A DNA stretch of 64,000 nt from Chitinophagaceae bacterium UBA1931 (GTDB lineage Bacteria; Bacteroidota; Bacteroidia; Chitinophagales; Chitinophagaceae), in contig DDFJ01000001.1 in NCBI GenBank assembly GCA_002337125.1, positions 62,001-126,000 of the forward strand. The letters are read 5' to 3'. Numbering within the stretch: position 1 is the first letter of the stretch; every line of letters starts with the position of its first letter. The notes beneath the pieces are model-generated. The model made no database searches. It saw only the letters and a list, made by a program, of their open reading frames with translations, and was not told the origin of the DNA. Below, piece by piece: positions 54,340 through 61,737 of the stretch. The position numbers and the translations under genes were made by a program.

Positions 54340-54913
54340 AAATCAGCTTTACCCGGTCTTTCTGAAATTGAATGACCTTCAAACATTGCTTGTTGGTGCA
54401 GGTAATGTTGGATTGGAAAAGCTGCATTCTCTTTTGTCAAATTCACCAGAAGCATCGGTTACTGTTGTTGCTCCTTTTGTGAAACAGGAAGTAAAGGAGT
54501 TGCTTGAACAGCATCCATCCTGCAGTATTATTGAACGTAAGTTTGAGTACAGCGATCTTGAACAGAAAGATCTTGTTATTCTTGCAACTGATGATAAAGA
54601 ACTGCATCAACAAATAAGAGCAGAAGCAAGGAAAAGGAATTTGCTGATCAATGTTGCAGATACGCCGGTATTGTGTGATTTCTATCTCGGAAGTATTGTA
54701 CAAAAGGGATATGTCAAACTTGCGATTTCAACAAATGGAATGTCGCCAACAATCAGTAAACGTTTGAAAGAAGTTTTAAATGATGTGCTGCCCGATGAAC
54801 TGGATGAAGTAATTGAGCAGCTGAATCAAATACGCAATTCTTTAAAAGGCGATTTTGCTGACAAAGTTCAGAAACTGAACGAGATTACGAAACAATTAAC
54901 CACCAGGAATTAA
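54317..54913 (+). CDS. Precorrin-2 dehydrogenase / sirohydrochlorin ferrochelatase (Met8 / CysG N-terminal type)
   Basis: The 198-residue protein reads YPVFLKLNDLQTLLVGAGNVGLEKLHSLL, the NAD-binding start of this family, and has VILATDDKELHQQIRAEARKRNLLINVADTP followed by DFYLGSIVQKGYVKLAISTNGMSPTISKRLKE. It oxidises precorrin-2 and inserts iron, giving siroheme for CysI. Its start lies inside the end of the DUF2490 gene by 23 bp. Confidence 0.93.
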   Translation: MGDKKENKNQLYPVFLKLNDLQTLLVGAGNVGLEKLHSLLSNSPEASVTVVAPFVKQEVKELLEQHPSCSIIERKFEYSDLEQKDLVILATDDKELHQQIRAEARKRNLLINVADTPVLCDFYLGSIVQKGYVKLAISTNGMSPTISKRLKEVLNDVLPDELDEVIEQLNQIRNSLKGDFADKVQKLNEITKQLTTRN

Positions 54914-54936
54914 ATTAACGAGTATTAAAAAATCTG

Positions 54937-55896
54937 ATGATGAAAACAGACGAACAGGAAGTACAGTTAAAACCTGGTCAGGCATTTGCTGATAGTTTAA
55001 TTACTAAGATCAGGAAACGGATCATTAAGTATAAGTATTTTATTTTGGCAGCTGTTGTCTTAATTGCAGTTACAGTATATATCACTTTATTCCAGGTATC
55101 GGAAGCTGATGAAATAAAACATTTTGTTACAAAAGACCATCACCTGTTTTTCTGGATGTTATTGCTTGGTTTTTTTGCGGAGATAGTTGCAGGCTCAATG
55201 GGGATGGGTTATGGAGTTATTTGTACAACAACATTATTGATTTTGAATTTGCCCCCTGCAACAATCAGTGCCAGTATTCACTCAGCTGAAAGCTTTACCA
55301 GTGCAGCAGGAGCAATCAGTCATTATCAATATAAAAATGTAAATAAAAAACTGGTTAAGCTTTTGTCAATACCAGGTGCAATTGGTGCGGTACTCGGTGC
55401 TTTGGCTTTAATTCAATTAGGACATCACAGCCCAAAAATTATTAAACCAGCCCTGGCATTATATACAATGTATCTTGGAATCAGGATTTTGCTGAATGCA
55501 TTTTATAAACGTTCCGAAAAGAAAAAGCGGCAAAAGATAAATATCCCGCTTCTTGCAACAATCGGAGGTTTTATTGATTCATTTGGTGGTGGTGGTTGGG
55601 GACCATTGGTTACCGGAACATTTGTAAAAGCCGGTCGCACACCTCGGTTTGTGATTGGAAGTTCAAGCTTTGCCAAATTTGTTCTTACGCTTGCAAGTGC
55701 ATTCACTTTTATTTTCGCAGGCGGCTTCAGCCAGTGGAATGTTGTAGCCGGTTTATTAATTGGCGGAGTAATCACTGCTCCTTTTTCTGCATTAATTACT
55801 TCAAGGGTCCAGGTTAAAAAGATGTTCATCTTTGTTGGAATTGTGGTAATCGCCTGCAGCCTCATTACTCTTGTTCGTTTTGTGTTATCGTTGTAA
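54937..55896 (+). CDS. TauE/SafE-family membrane transporter
   Basis: The 319-residue protein has about eight membrane spans and two TauE repeat halves, seen in GFFAEIVAGSMGMGYGVICTT and GGFIDSFGGGGWGPLVTGTFV. An extended N-terminal segment of 50 residues precedes the first repeat. Family members move sulfite, sulfoacetate, sulfate or thiosulfate. Being the last gene of the sulfite reductase cluster, it is a likely sulfate uptake or sulfite export carrier, but direction and substrate cannot be told from sequence. Confidence 0.85.
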   Translation: MMKTDEQEVQLKPGQAFADSLITKIRKRIIKYKYFILAAVVLIAVTVYITLFQVSEADEIKHFVTKDHHLFFWMLLLGFFAEIVAGSMGMGYGVICTTTLLILNLPPATISASIHSAESFTSAAGAISHYQYKNVNKKLVKLLSIPGAIGAVLGALALIQLGHHSPKIIKPALALYTMYLGIRILLNAFYKRSEKKKRQKINIPLLATIGGFIDSFGGGGWGPLVTGTFVKAGRTPRFVIGSSSFAKFVLTLASAFTFIFAGGFSQWNVVAGLLIGGVITAPFSALITSRVQVKKMFIFVGIVVIACSLITLVRFVLSL

Positions 55897-55938
55897 CAGA
55901 GTTGAGCAGAACTTCTGTAGAAAAAAAAGATTTTAAAA

Positions 55939-55956
55939 GTCTACTAAATTTGTAGG
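55939..55956. promoter_or_regulatory. Sulfur-regulon palindrome, site C
   Basis: GTCTAC-TAAATTT-GTAGG has 4-bp CTAC/GTAG arms in the same spacing as the other sites. Its TTTG (55949-55952) doubles as the -33 box of the promoter just downstream, so a bound protein would block or alter RNA polymerase. Confidence 0.7.
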
Positions 55957-55981
55957 TAAATTAAGTTTTTCATTACATTTG
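55949..55981 (+). promoter_or_regulatory. Promoter of the TonB receptor gene
   Basis: TTTG (55949-55952), a 21-bp gap and TACATTTG (55974-55981) make a perfect Bacteroidota promoter, with the same gap as the met operon promoter at 41869. The start of transcription would be near 55988. Confidence 0.75.
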
Positions 55982-56029
55982 TAAAATAATTGTAAAGCAT
56001 AGCTTTCAATAACTAAAAACAAACCAACC

Positions 56030-56046
56030 AGCCTTCGGGCTTTTTA
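56030..56046 (+). terminator. Short UUCG-loop terminator
   Basis: AGCC-TTCG-GGCT is followed by a T5 tract. It lies 134 bp after the TauE-family stop and downstream of the TonB promoter at 55949. It may end the cys transcript or attenuate the receptor transcript. Confidence 0.55.
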
Positions 56047-56058
56047 TTTAGTTTAAAA

Positions 56059-56076
56059 GTCTACTAAAATAGTAGG
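56059..56076. promoter_or_regulatory. Sulfur-regulon palindrome, site D
   Basis: GTCTAC-TAAAATA-GTAGG contains a perfect CTACTA/TAGTAG inverted repeat. It is exactly 120 bp from site C and shares TTTAAAAGTCTACTAAA with it, wider than the palindrome itself. It ends 13 bp before the ATG at 56090. Confidence 0.7.
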
Positions 56077-56089
56077 AAATAAGAAAAAT

Positions 56090-59047
56090 ATGTATCAGCA
56101 GAAAATCAAAACCAACTCGAAGCTTTTAATTTTAAGTGTATTCTTTTTCCTGTCAGCTATTCCTGCTTTCTCGCAGGAATCTTCGTTGATTCAGATCAGC
56201 GGACGTGTAACAGACCAGGAGAAAAAGCAACCATTGTCAGATGTAAGTGTTCTGGTAAAGGGATCTTTATCAGGAACAGTTACTGATGCCCAGGGTAACT
56301 TTATCCTGAAAACAAAAACAAAACTCCCGTTTGTATTAATTTTTTCATCTGTTGGTTTTCGTCAGCAGGAAGTGGAAGTAAAGGAACTAGGTTCAGCTTT
56401 TCATGTATCTCTGGCAACACAAACTGTACTTGGAAATGAAATTGTTATTTCCGCATCACGTTTACCGGAGAATATTCTGAAATCCCCCGTAGCGATTGAA
56501 AAACTCGATATCCGTTCCATTAAAGAATCTCCAGCACCAAGTTTTTATGATGCACTTGCAAATGTGAAGGGTGTACAAATGACTACTTCAAGTTTAACCT
56601 TCAAAGTGCCGAACACAAGGGGATTTAATATTCCCAACAATTTCCGGTTTATGCAATTGGTAGATGGTGTGGATATGCAGGCAGCAACATTAGGTGTTCC
56701 CTTGGGTAATGCAATCGGGCCAACTGAACTGGATATCCAAAGTGTGGAAATAACTCCGGGTGCAGCATCAGCATTGTATGGAATGAATGCAATAAACGGG
56801 ATGGCGAATCTTATTACAAAAGATCCGTTTCAAAGCCAGGGTTTAAGTTTATATCAACGAACCGGTGTAAATCATGTTGATGGAATTGATCATGCACCTG
56901 CATTATTTACCGAAACAGCTATTCGTTATGCAAAAGCAGTCAATAACCATTTTGCATTTAAACTGAATGCCGGTTATTTAAAAGGAATTGACTGGCGTTC
57001 TGATACAAGACTTGATCAGAATCCGAATAATTTAAAAAGTGCCAACCCTGGTTTTCCTTCATTGAATGGTGCTGCTAATACAGCTTTTGATGGATGGAAT
57101 AAATATGGTGATGATGCACTTGCAGGAAGTAATGTGGTTTCGATCACCGGTTTAACAATTGATGGTAAAACCAATCAATCACTTCGTGTTGCAAGAACTG
57201 GCTATTGGGAAAAAGACCTTGTAAGTCCTCAAGTTAGTAACCTGAAATTTGATGCATCATTTTTATATCGCTTTAATGAACGTTTCAGTATTAACTATTC
57301 TTATCGTATTGGACAAATGGATGGTGTGTTTCAACGGGGAAATAAAATCAGGCTGCAGGATGTAGTTGTGCAAAACCATCATCTTGAATTTAAAGGAAAA
57401 GATTTTGTTATCCGCAGTTATGTTTCAATTGAAAATACGGGCAACTCCTACAATGTAAAACCACTTGCTGATAATCTTGATCTTTATACAGGAGGAAGCA
57501 ATAATACTTGGGGCGCAAAATATAAATCAGCATTAAATGCTTATGCAGCAGCACACGGTGGTGTTTTAACATCGGATATTTTAGCTGCAGCAAATGCCTA
57601 TGCACGTCAGCAGGCAGATGCAGGAAGAGCAGAACCGGGCACAGCTCGTTTTAATATTGTCAGAGATTCTATTATTAAAATCAATAATTGGGATATTAAG
57701 TCATCAGCAATTCCTGATGCACCTGCAACAGGTGGAGCTGCATTGATTCAGAAAAGCCGTTTGTACCATACAGAAGCACAGTGGGATTTAACAAGCAAAG
57801 TAAAATTTGTAAACTGGCTTGTAGGTGGTGATGCACGTATTTATGAAGTGATTCCTGATGGTAACAATTTTGTTGATTTTACACGACCAATTGCAGAACG
57901 TAATGTGCAGCTGAAAGACGGAAGCTTTGGCAGCAATGTTTATTACAAAAAATTTGGTGCCTTTACCCAGATAACAAAAACATTCCTGAATGAAAAGCTG
58001 AAACTGTTTGCTTCGTTGCGTTACGATTATAATCCGGAATTCAAACCCAAAGTCACACCTCGTATTGCAGCAGTTTATACATTGAAACAAGTGCATAATT
58101 TCCGTGTTACTTACCAGCAGGGTTATCGCTTCCCGGCGTTGTTTGAAGCTTTATCGTTTGTTAACAACGGAAGAGTGAAGCGTGTTGGAAGTCTTCCTTA
58201 TATCAATGAAGGGTTGGGTTATCTTGATAACAGTTATACTCAGGCATCAGTTATCAACTTTAATGCAGCAGTTGCTGCACAAGGTAATACCGATGCAGCA
58301 GCTTTGGCCAACAAGAATTTACTTGTTGTAGCAAATCTTCCAAATGCAAGACCTGAACGGATTAACTCTTTTGAAATTGGTTATAAAACAGTTTTATTCA
58401 GCAATAAACTCTTGATTGATATTGATGCTTACAGCAACGTATATGATGGATTCCTGGGCCAGGTGCAGGTTTATGTACCTAAAGGTGAAACTGTTGGATC
58501 AGATGCTGCTGTGCTGGCAATGCTCGACAGGAACAGGGATGCCACAACTGCTACCTCAACAACTGCTGCAAGTAAAGGACAGGATCGTTACAGAGTTTAC
58601 ACCAATGCAAAAAATCAATACCATAATTATGGTGCGGCCTTAGGTGTTACGTATAATTTCTATACGAAGTTTACAGTTTCAGGTAATATCAACTATAACA
58701 AAATGAAGCAAAATGCTGTGAATGATATTTTCGTCACAGGATTTAATACACCTGAATGGTCAACAAATCTTTCGTTTGGTAACAGGGAAATTGTAAAAAA
58801 TCTCGGATTCAATATTGTATGGAAATGGCAGGATGCATTCTTGTGGGAGAGTCCCTTGGTAACGGGTAATATTTCCGCTTTCAGTACAATTGATGCGCAG
58901 GTTACATACAGGTTACCCCAAGCACATTCAACTATAAAAGTTGGTGCTGCTAATCTTTTCAATAATCGTCATTTAGAATATGCCGGCGGGCCTACCATTG
59001 GCGGACTGTATTATGTTGCAGTTACTGTTGATGGTTTGCTCAAGTAA
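56090..59047 (+). CDS. TonB-dependent receptor, probable sulfur-source transporter
   Basis: The 985-residue protein has a signal peptide (ending AFSQ), a CarboxypepD_reg-like domain (ISGRVTDQEKKQPLSDVSVLVKG, residues 35-115), a TonB-box region EIVISASRLPENIL, a plug domain (YDALANVKGVQM to TPGAASALYGMNAINGMANLIT) and a 22-strand-type barrel. It lacks a SusD partner and ends in GLLK without a C-terminal aromatic residue. Palindromes C and D in its promoter, shared with cysD and the siroheme methylase gene, suggest control by sulfur supply. Uptake of an organosulfur compound or sulfate ester is an inference; a metal chelate is the alternative. Confidence 0.88.
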   Translation: MYQQKIKTNSKLLILSVFFFLSAIPAFSQESSLIQISGRVTDQEKKQPLSDVSVLVKGSLSGTVTDAQGNFILKTKTKLPFVLIFSSVGFRQQEVEVKELGSAFHVSLATQTVLGNEIVISASRLPENILKSPVAIEKLDIRSIKESPAPSFYDALANVKGVQMTTSSLTFKVPNTRGFNIPNNFRFMQLVDGVDMQAATLGVPLGNAIGPTELDIQSVEITPGAASALYGMNAINGMANLITKDPFQSQGLSLYQRTGVNHVDGIDHAPALFTETAIRYAKAVNNHFAFKLNAGYLKGIDWRSDTRLDQNPNNLKSANPGFPSLNGAANTAFDGWNKYGDDALAGSNVVSITGLTIDGKTNQSLRVARTGYWEKDLVSPQVSNLKFDASFLYRFNERFSINYSYRIGQMDGVFQRGNKIRLQDVVVQNHHLEFKGKDFVIRSYVSIENTGNSYNVKPLADNLDLYTGGSNNTWGAKYKSALNAYAAAHGGVLTSDILAAANAYARQQADAGRAEPGTARFNIVRDSIIKINNWDIKSSAIPDAPATGGAALIQKSRLYHTEAQWDLTSKVKFVNWLVGGDARIYEVIPDGNNFVDFTRPIAERNVQLKDGSFGSNVYYKKFGAFTQITKTFLNEKLKLFASLRYDYNPEFKPKVTPRIAAVYTLKQVHNFRVTYQQGYRFPALFEALSFVNNGRVKRVGSLPYINEGLGYLDNSYTQASVINFNAAVAAQGNTDAAALANKNLLVVANLPNARPERINSFEIGYKTVLFSNKLLIDIDAYSNVYDGFLGQVQVYVPKGETVGSDAAVLAMLDRNRDATTATSTTAASKGQDRYRVYTNAKNQYHNYGAALGVTYNFYTKFTVSGNINYNKMKQNAVNDIFVTGFNTPEWSTNLSFGNREIVKNLGFNIVWKWQDAFLWESPLVTGNISAFSTIDAQVTYRLPQAHSTIKVGAANLFNNRHLEYAGGPTIGGLYYVAVTVDGLLK

Positions 59048-59075
59048 GAGCTTTGCAAGCAATCGTAGAAAAAAT

Positions 59076-59101
59076 CGGCGTCCTGATTCTTCAGGAGGCC
59101 G
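59076..59101 (-). terminator. Hairpin with terminator form on the minus strand
   Basis: CGGC-g-TCCTGA-TTCT-TCAGGA-g-GCCG is a 10-pair stem with one G-G mismatch. On the plus strand A-rich sequence precedes it, so the T-tract follows it only when read on the minus strand. No minus-strand gene is evident upstream of it. Confidence 0.45.
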
Positions 59102-59107
59102 CATACC

Positions 59108-59183
59108 AGCCGTATGACCGAGGGGATAGGTAAGGGTTTTCATAAAACTTTTTACACCGGTTCGAATCCGGTTACGGCAGCCA
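59108..59183 (+). tRNA. Atypical tRNA-like gene (anticodon CAT)
   Basis: A perfect T arm (ACCGG-TTCGAAT-CCGGT), an anticodon arm GGGTT-TTCATAA-AACTT (two G-T pairs, CAT at 59141-59143), a 5-nt variable loop, and an acceptor AGCCGTA/TACGGCA followed by G and CCA are visible. Oddities are an A-A mismatch at the first acceptor pair and a D arm that pairs over only three bases with an extra nucleotide after it. It may be a divergent tRNA-Met or tRNA-Ile, or a decayed copy. The next ORF starts only 11 nt after CCA. Confidence 0.5.
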
Positions 59184-59193
59184 AAAACTGTAC

Positions 59194-59940
59194 ATGAGAA
59201 AAATTGTTTTGACTGTTTCTTTTTTGACAACATCTTTTGTGTCATTACTGGCCCAGGTTAAAACTACAGAAGATGTAGAACAAGCGTGGTTTGGTTATTT
59301 TAACCAAACCCGCTTTTCCAATCATTGGGGAATGTGGGCCGATTTGCATCTTCGAACAAAAGAGGATGTTGTAAATCATTTATCGCAGGGAATTATCCGT
59401 TTAGGTATAACGAGGTATTTGAATGATGATACAAAACTCACAGCAGGATATACTTTCGTTAATCATTTTCCCGCCGATAATCATAAAAACATTTCACAAC
59501 CTGAACACAGGCCGTGGCAGCAGTTGCAATGGCATACAAAATACTCCAAGCTGAAACTAATGCAGTGGATAAGACTGGAAGAACGTTACAGGCATAAGAT
59601 TAAAAACAATGATGAATTAGCAGCAGGATATAATTTTAATTTTCGTGTACGATATAATATTCTTACACAATTTCCGCTCAGTAAAAAAAGATTTCAGCCC
59701 GGGACATTTTCATTTGTTTTATCTGATGAAGTGTTTGTGAATTTCGGAAAACAGATTGTTTATAATACATACGATCAAAACCGTTTTTTTGCCGGCTTTC
59801 ATTATCATGTTAACAAACATGATAACCTGCAGTTTGGCTATATGAATGTGTACCAGCAACTGGCCTCGGGATACCAGTATAAAAGTATTCACGCAGCGAG
59901 AGTTTTTTATTTTCATAACCTTGATTTGAGAAGAAAATAA
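59194..59940 (+). CDS. DUF2490 outer-membrane barrel-like protein, copy 2
   Basis: The 248-residue protein has a signal peptide (MRKIVLTVSFLTTSFVSLLAQ) and strands such as FGYFNQTRFSNHWGMWADLHLRT, QGIIRLGITRYLNDDTKLTAGYTFV and a final AARVFYFHNLDLRRK. It is of the same family as the protein at 53611 but clearly divergent from it. It follows the tRNA-like gene by 11 nt and precedes a CMD-family gene by 15 bp. Function unknown. Confidence 0.8.
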   Translation: MRKIVLTVSFLTTSFVSLLAQVKTTEDVEQAWFGYFNQTRFSNHWGMWADLHLRTKEDVVNHLSQGIIRLGITRYLNDDTKLTAGYTFVNHFPADNHKNISQPEHRPWQQLQWHTKYSKLKLMQWIRLEERYRHKIKNNDELAAGYNFNFRVRYNILTQFPLSKKRFQPGTFSFVLSDEVFVNFGKQIVYNTYDQNRFFAGFHYHVNKHDNLQFGYMNVYQQLASGYQYKSIHAARVFYFHNLDLRRK

Positions 59941-59955
59941 TTTAAAAGTTAATTT

Positions 59956-60486
59956 ATGGCACGCATCAGTACAGTTAATGGAATAAAAATTGTTTCAGTT
60001 GATTCGTTTAACCCAACTGAGTATGCAACAGTTAATAATGACGTGTTCTGTCCTGAAACTTTATCAAAAGCTTTCCAGAACATCACTGCATGGAGTGAAT
60101 TCTATCAACAGGTTCAGGTGATTTTAGGTGAACGTCTTGCGTGCTTGTATGGATATACCATTTCAAAATCATCCAACTGTATTCAACTCTCAGCTTTATT
60201 CAGAAAACAAATAGCAGATTGGAGTGAGAATCCCGATAAAGTATCTCTTTCAAAAGAAGATCAGCAGGTACTTGATTTTGGCTGTGCTGTTGCCCGTCAC
60301 AACGGAAATATTGCAAATGTGGTTTACAACAGTATTGCAAAACGGTTTTCAGAAAAAGAAATGATTGTACTCATCACTTTCGCAGCACAGCTGATTGCGC
60401 TGAATGTGTTTCATAATGTTGTGGAAACAGAAATAGATGAAGCTCTTTCGCCTTATGTTCCTTCTGTTTGGAAAACAAGCTTGTAA
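59956..60486 (+). CDS. Carboxymuconolactone decarboxylase/AhpD-fold protein
   Basis: The 176-residue all-helical protein resembles the CMD/AhpD fold, with ERLACLYGYTISKSSNCIQLSALFRKQIADW, the middle KEDQQVLDFGCAVARHNGNI and the closing IVLITFAAQLIALNVFHNVVETE. AhpD enzymes use a CxxC pair; here only one Cys lies in the matching helix (SSNC), so a thiol peroxidase reaction of the usual type is doubtful. It lies in a same-strand run with DUF2490 and an aldo/keto reductase gene. Confidence 0.7.
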   Translation: MARISTVNGIKIVSVDSFNPTEYATVNNDVFCPETLSKAFQNITAWSEFYQQVQVILGERLACLYGYTISKSSNCIQLSALFRKQIADWSENPDKVSLSKEDQQVLDFGCAVARHNGNIANVVYNSIAKRFSEKEMIVLITFAAQLIALNVFHNVVETEIDEALSPYVPSVWKTSL

Positions 60487-60521
60487 AAACTATTTATTAA
60501 TAACAACTGAAAAAAGAGAAA

Positions 60522-61406
60522 ATGAAAAAAATATATTTAAGCGATTCAGGCCCCAAAGTTTCACCGGCTATTTATGGCTTTTACAGGTGGCATGAATCAG
60601 AAGTAACTGTTACAAAAGTTGAACAAATTGTAAACCTCTGTCTTGATCTTGGCATTAACACATTTGATCATGCTGATATTTATGGCGGCTATAAAGCCGA
60701 AGAGGTTTTTGGAAAAGTAATCAGCAATTCTTCAGTGAAGCGGGAAGATATTGTGCTGTTTTCAAAATGCGGTCTTAATCTTCCTCATGAGTCAAGACCA
60801 GATGTTCGTGTTAAATATTATGATACCTCTAAAAAGCATATTCTTGAAAGTGTAGAAAATTCCCTGCGAAAACTGAATACAGATTATATCGATGTGTTTT
60901 TACTGAATGGTCTTGATCCGCTGTCAGATCTTGAAGAAACAGCGATTACATTAAGAAAACTCAAAGAGTCAGGTAAAATAAAAAATATTGGTGTTGTAAA
61001 TTTTTCAGTATTTCAACATCAGCTTTTAAGTTCTTACCTGCATGTGCCCATTGTTACGAATCATATAGAATTAAACCTGTTGAATACAACTGCATTTGAC
61101 AATGGACAGATTGATTATATCAAGCAACGTTATATACGTCCTTTGGCTACATCTCCATTAGCAGAAGGACAAATAGCTGAAAGTTCGGCACTTGTACCAT
61201 TAAGGGTAAGAGGTAAGCTGGAGGAACTGGCGAAAAAATATAATGTGCATTTTGAATCAGTAGCTGTTGCCTGGCTAACCAAACTTGGTGCACTGCCATT
61301 AATCGGATCAGGCAATGAAGCACGTATCAGGAACATTGTAAAAGCTTTTGATATTGATCTTGAGCAGCAGGATTGGTATGAGCTTTATTACGCATCAAAA
61401 GAGTAA
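60522..61406 (+). CDS. Aldo/keto reductase lacking the usual catalytic His
   Basis: The 294-residue barrel protein is closest to the YdhF-type branch: NTFDHADIYGGYKAEEVFG provides Asp49 and Tyr54, and LFSKCG provides Lys82. The expected His of LLHRPDPL is replaced by Asn129 (LLNGLDPL). The cofactor-binding end LPLIGSGNEARIRN is present. It may reduce an atypical substrate or have lost oxidoreductase activity. The gene is 35 bp after the CMD gene. Confidence 0.88.
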   Translation: MKKIYLSDSGPKVSPAIYGFYRWHESEVTVTKVEQIVNLCLDLGINTFDHADIYGGYKAEEVFGKVISNSSVKREDIVLFSKCGLNLPHESRPDVRVKYYDTSKKHILESVENSLRKLNTDYIDVFLLNGLDPLSDLEETAITLRKLKESGKIKNIGVVNFSVFQHQLLSSYLHVPIVTNHIELNLLNTTAFDNGQIDYIKQRYIRPLATSPLAEGQIAESSALVPLRVRGKLEELAKKYNVHFESVAVAWLTKLGALPLIGSGNEARIRNIVKAFDIDLEQQDWYELYYASKE

Positions 61407-61450
61407 ACATTGTTTGTATTGGCTGATGTTGTTTCTCATATTGTAAGCGC

Positions 61451-61726
61451 ATGATATTTTCTTATTCTGAAATTTTAAATTTTGTTCCAGTAACGGTAAA
61501 AGGAAAAGTTGTTGATGTGGCAACTGGTCAACCGGTTATGGATGCTCATGTTTTTACAAAAAGGGGAGATGAAGAAATTTTTACTTCTTCATCTGGTGAG
61601 TTCCATTTTAAAACATGGAATCCATATCCAGTAAGTATCAGCATTGAGCATAGGTTGTATGAGCGCAAGGAAGTTTTACTTACAACCGACAAAAAGGATT
61701 TACTGATAAGTGTTGCATCGTTATAA
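61451..61726 (+). CDS. Small carboxypeptidase-regulatory-like domain protein
   Basis: The 91-residue protein reads PVTVKGKVVDVATGQPVMDAHVFTKRG, then TSSSGEFHFKTW, a single CarboxypepD_reg-like beta-sandwich like those at the start of TonB receptors. No clear signal peptide is visible (MIFSYSEILNFV is only weakly hydrophobic). It may be a stand-alone domain or the remnant of a longer protein. It lies 11 bp before the sterol-desaturase-like gene. Confidence 0.65.
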   Translation: MIFSYSEILNFVPVTVKGKVVDVATGQPVMDAHVFTKRGDEEIFTSSSGEFHFKTWNPYPVSISIEHRLYERKEVLLTTDKKDLLISVASL

Positions 61727-61737
61727 ATTCATGAAAC

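Noticed and set aside
58973..59245. Minus-strand ORF of 90 codons containing GCRNRIRTG
   Set aside because: The NRIRTG peptide is a common artefact of translating a tRNA T arm in reverse. The ORF covers the tRNA-like gene and the 3' end of the TonB receptor gene.
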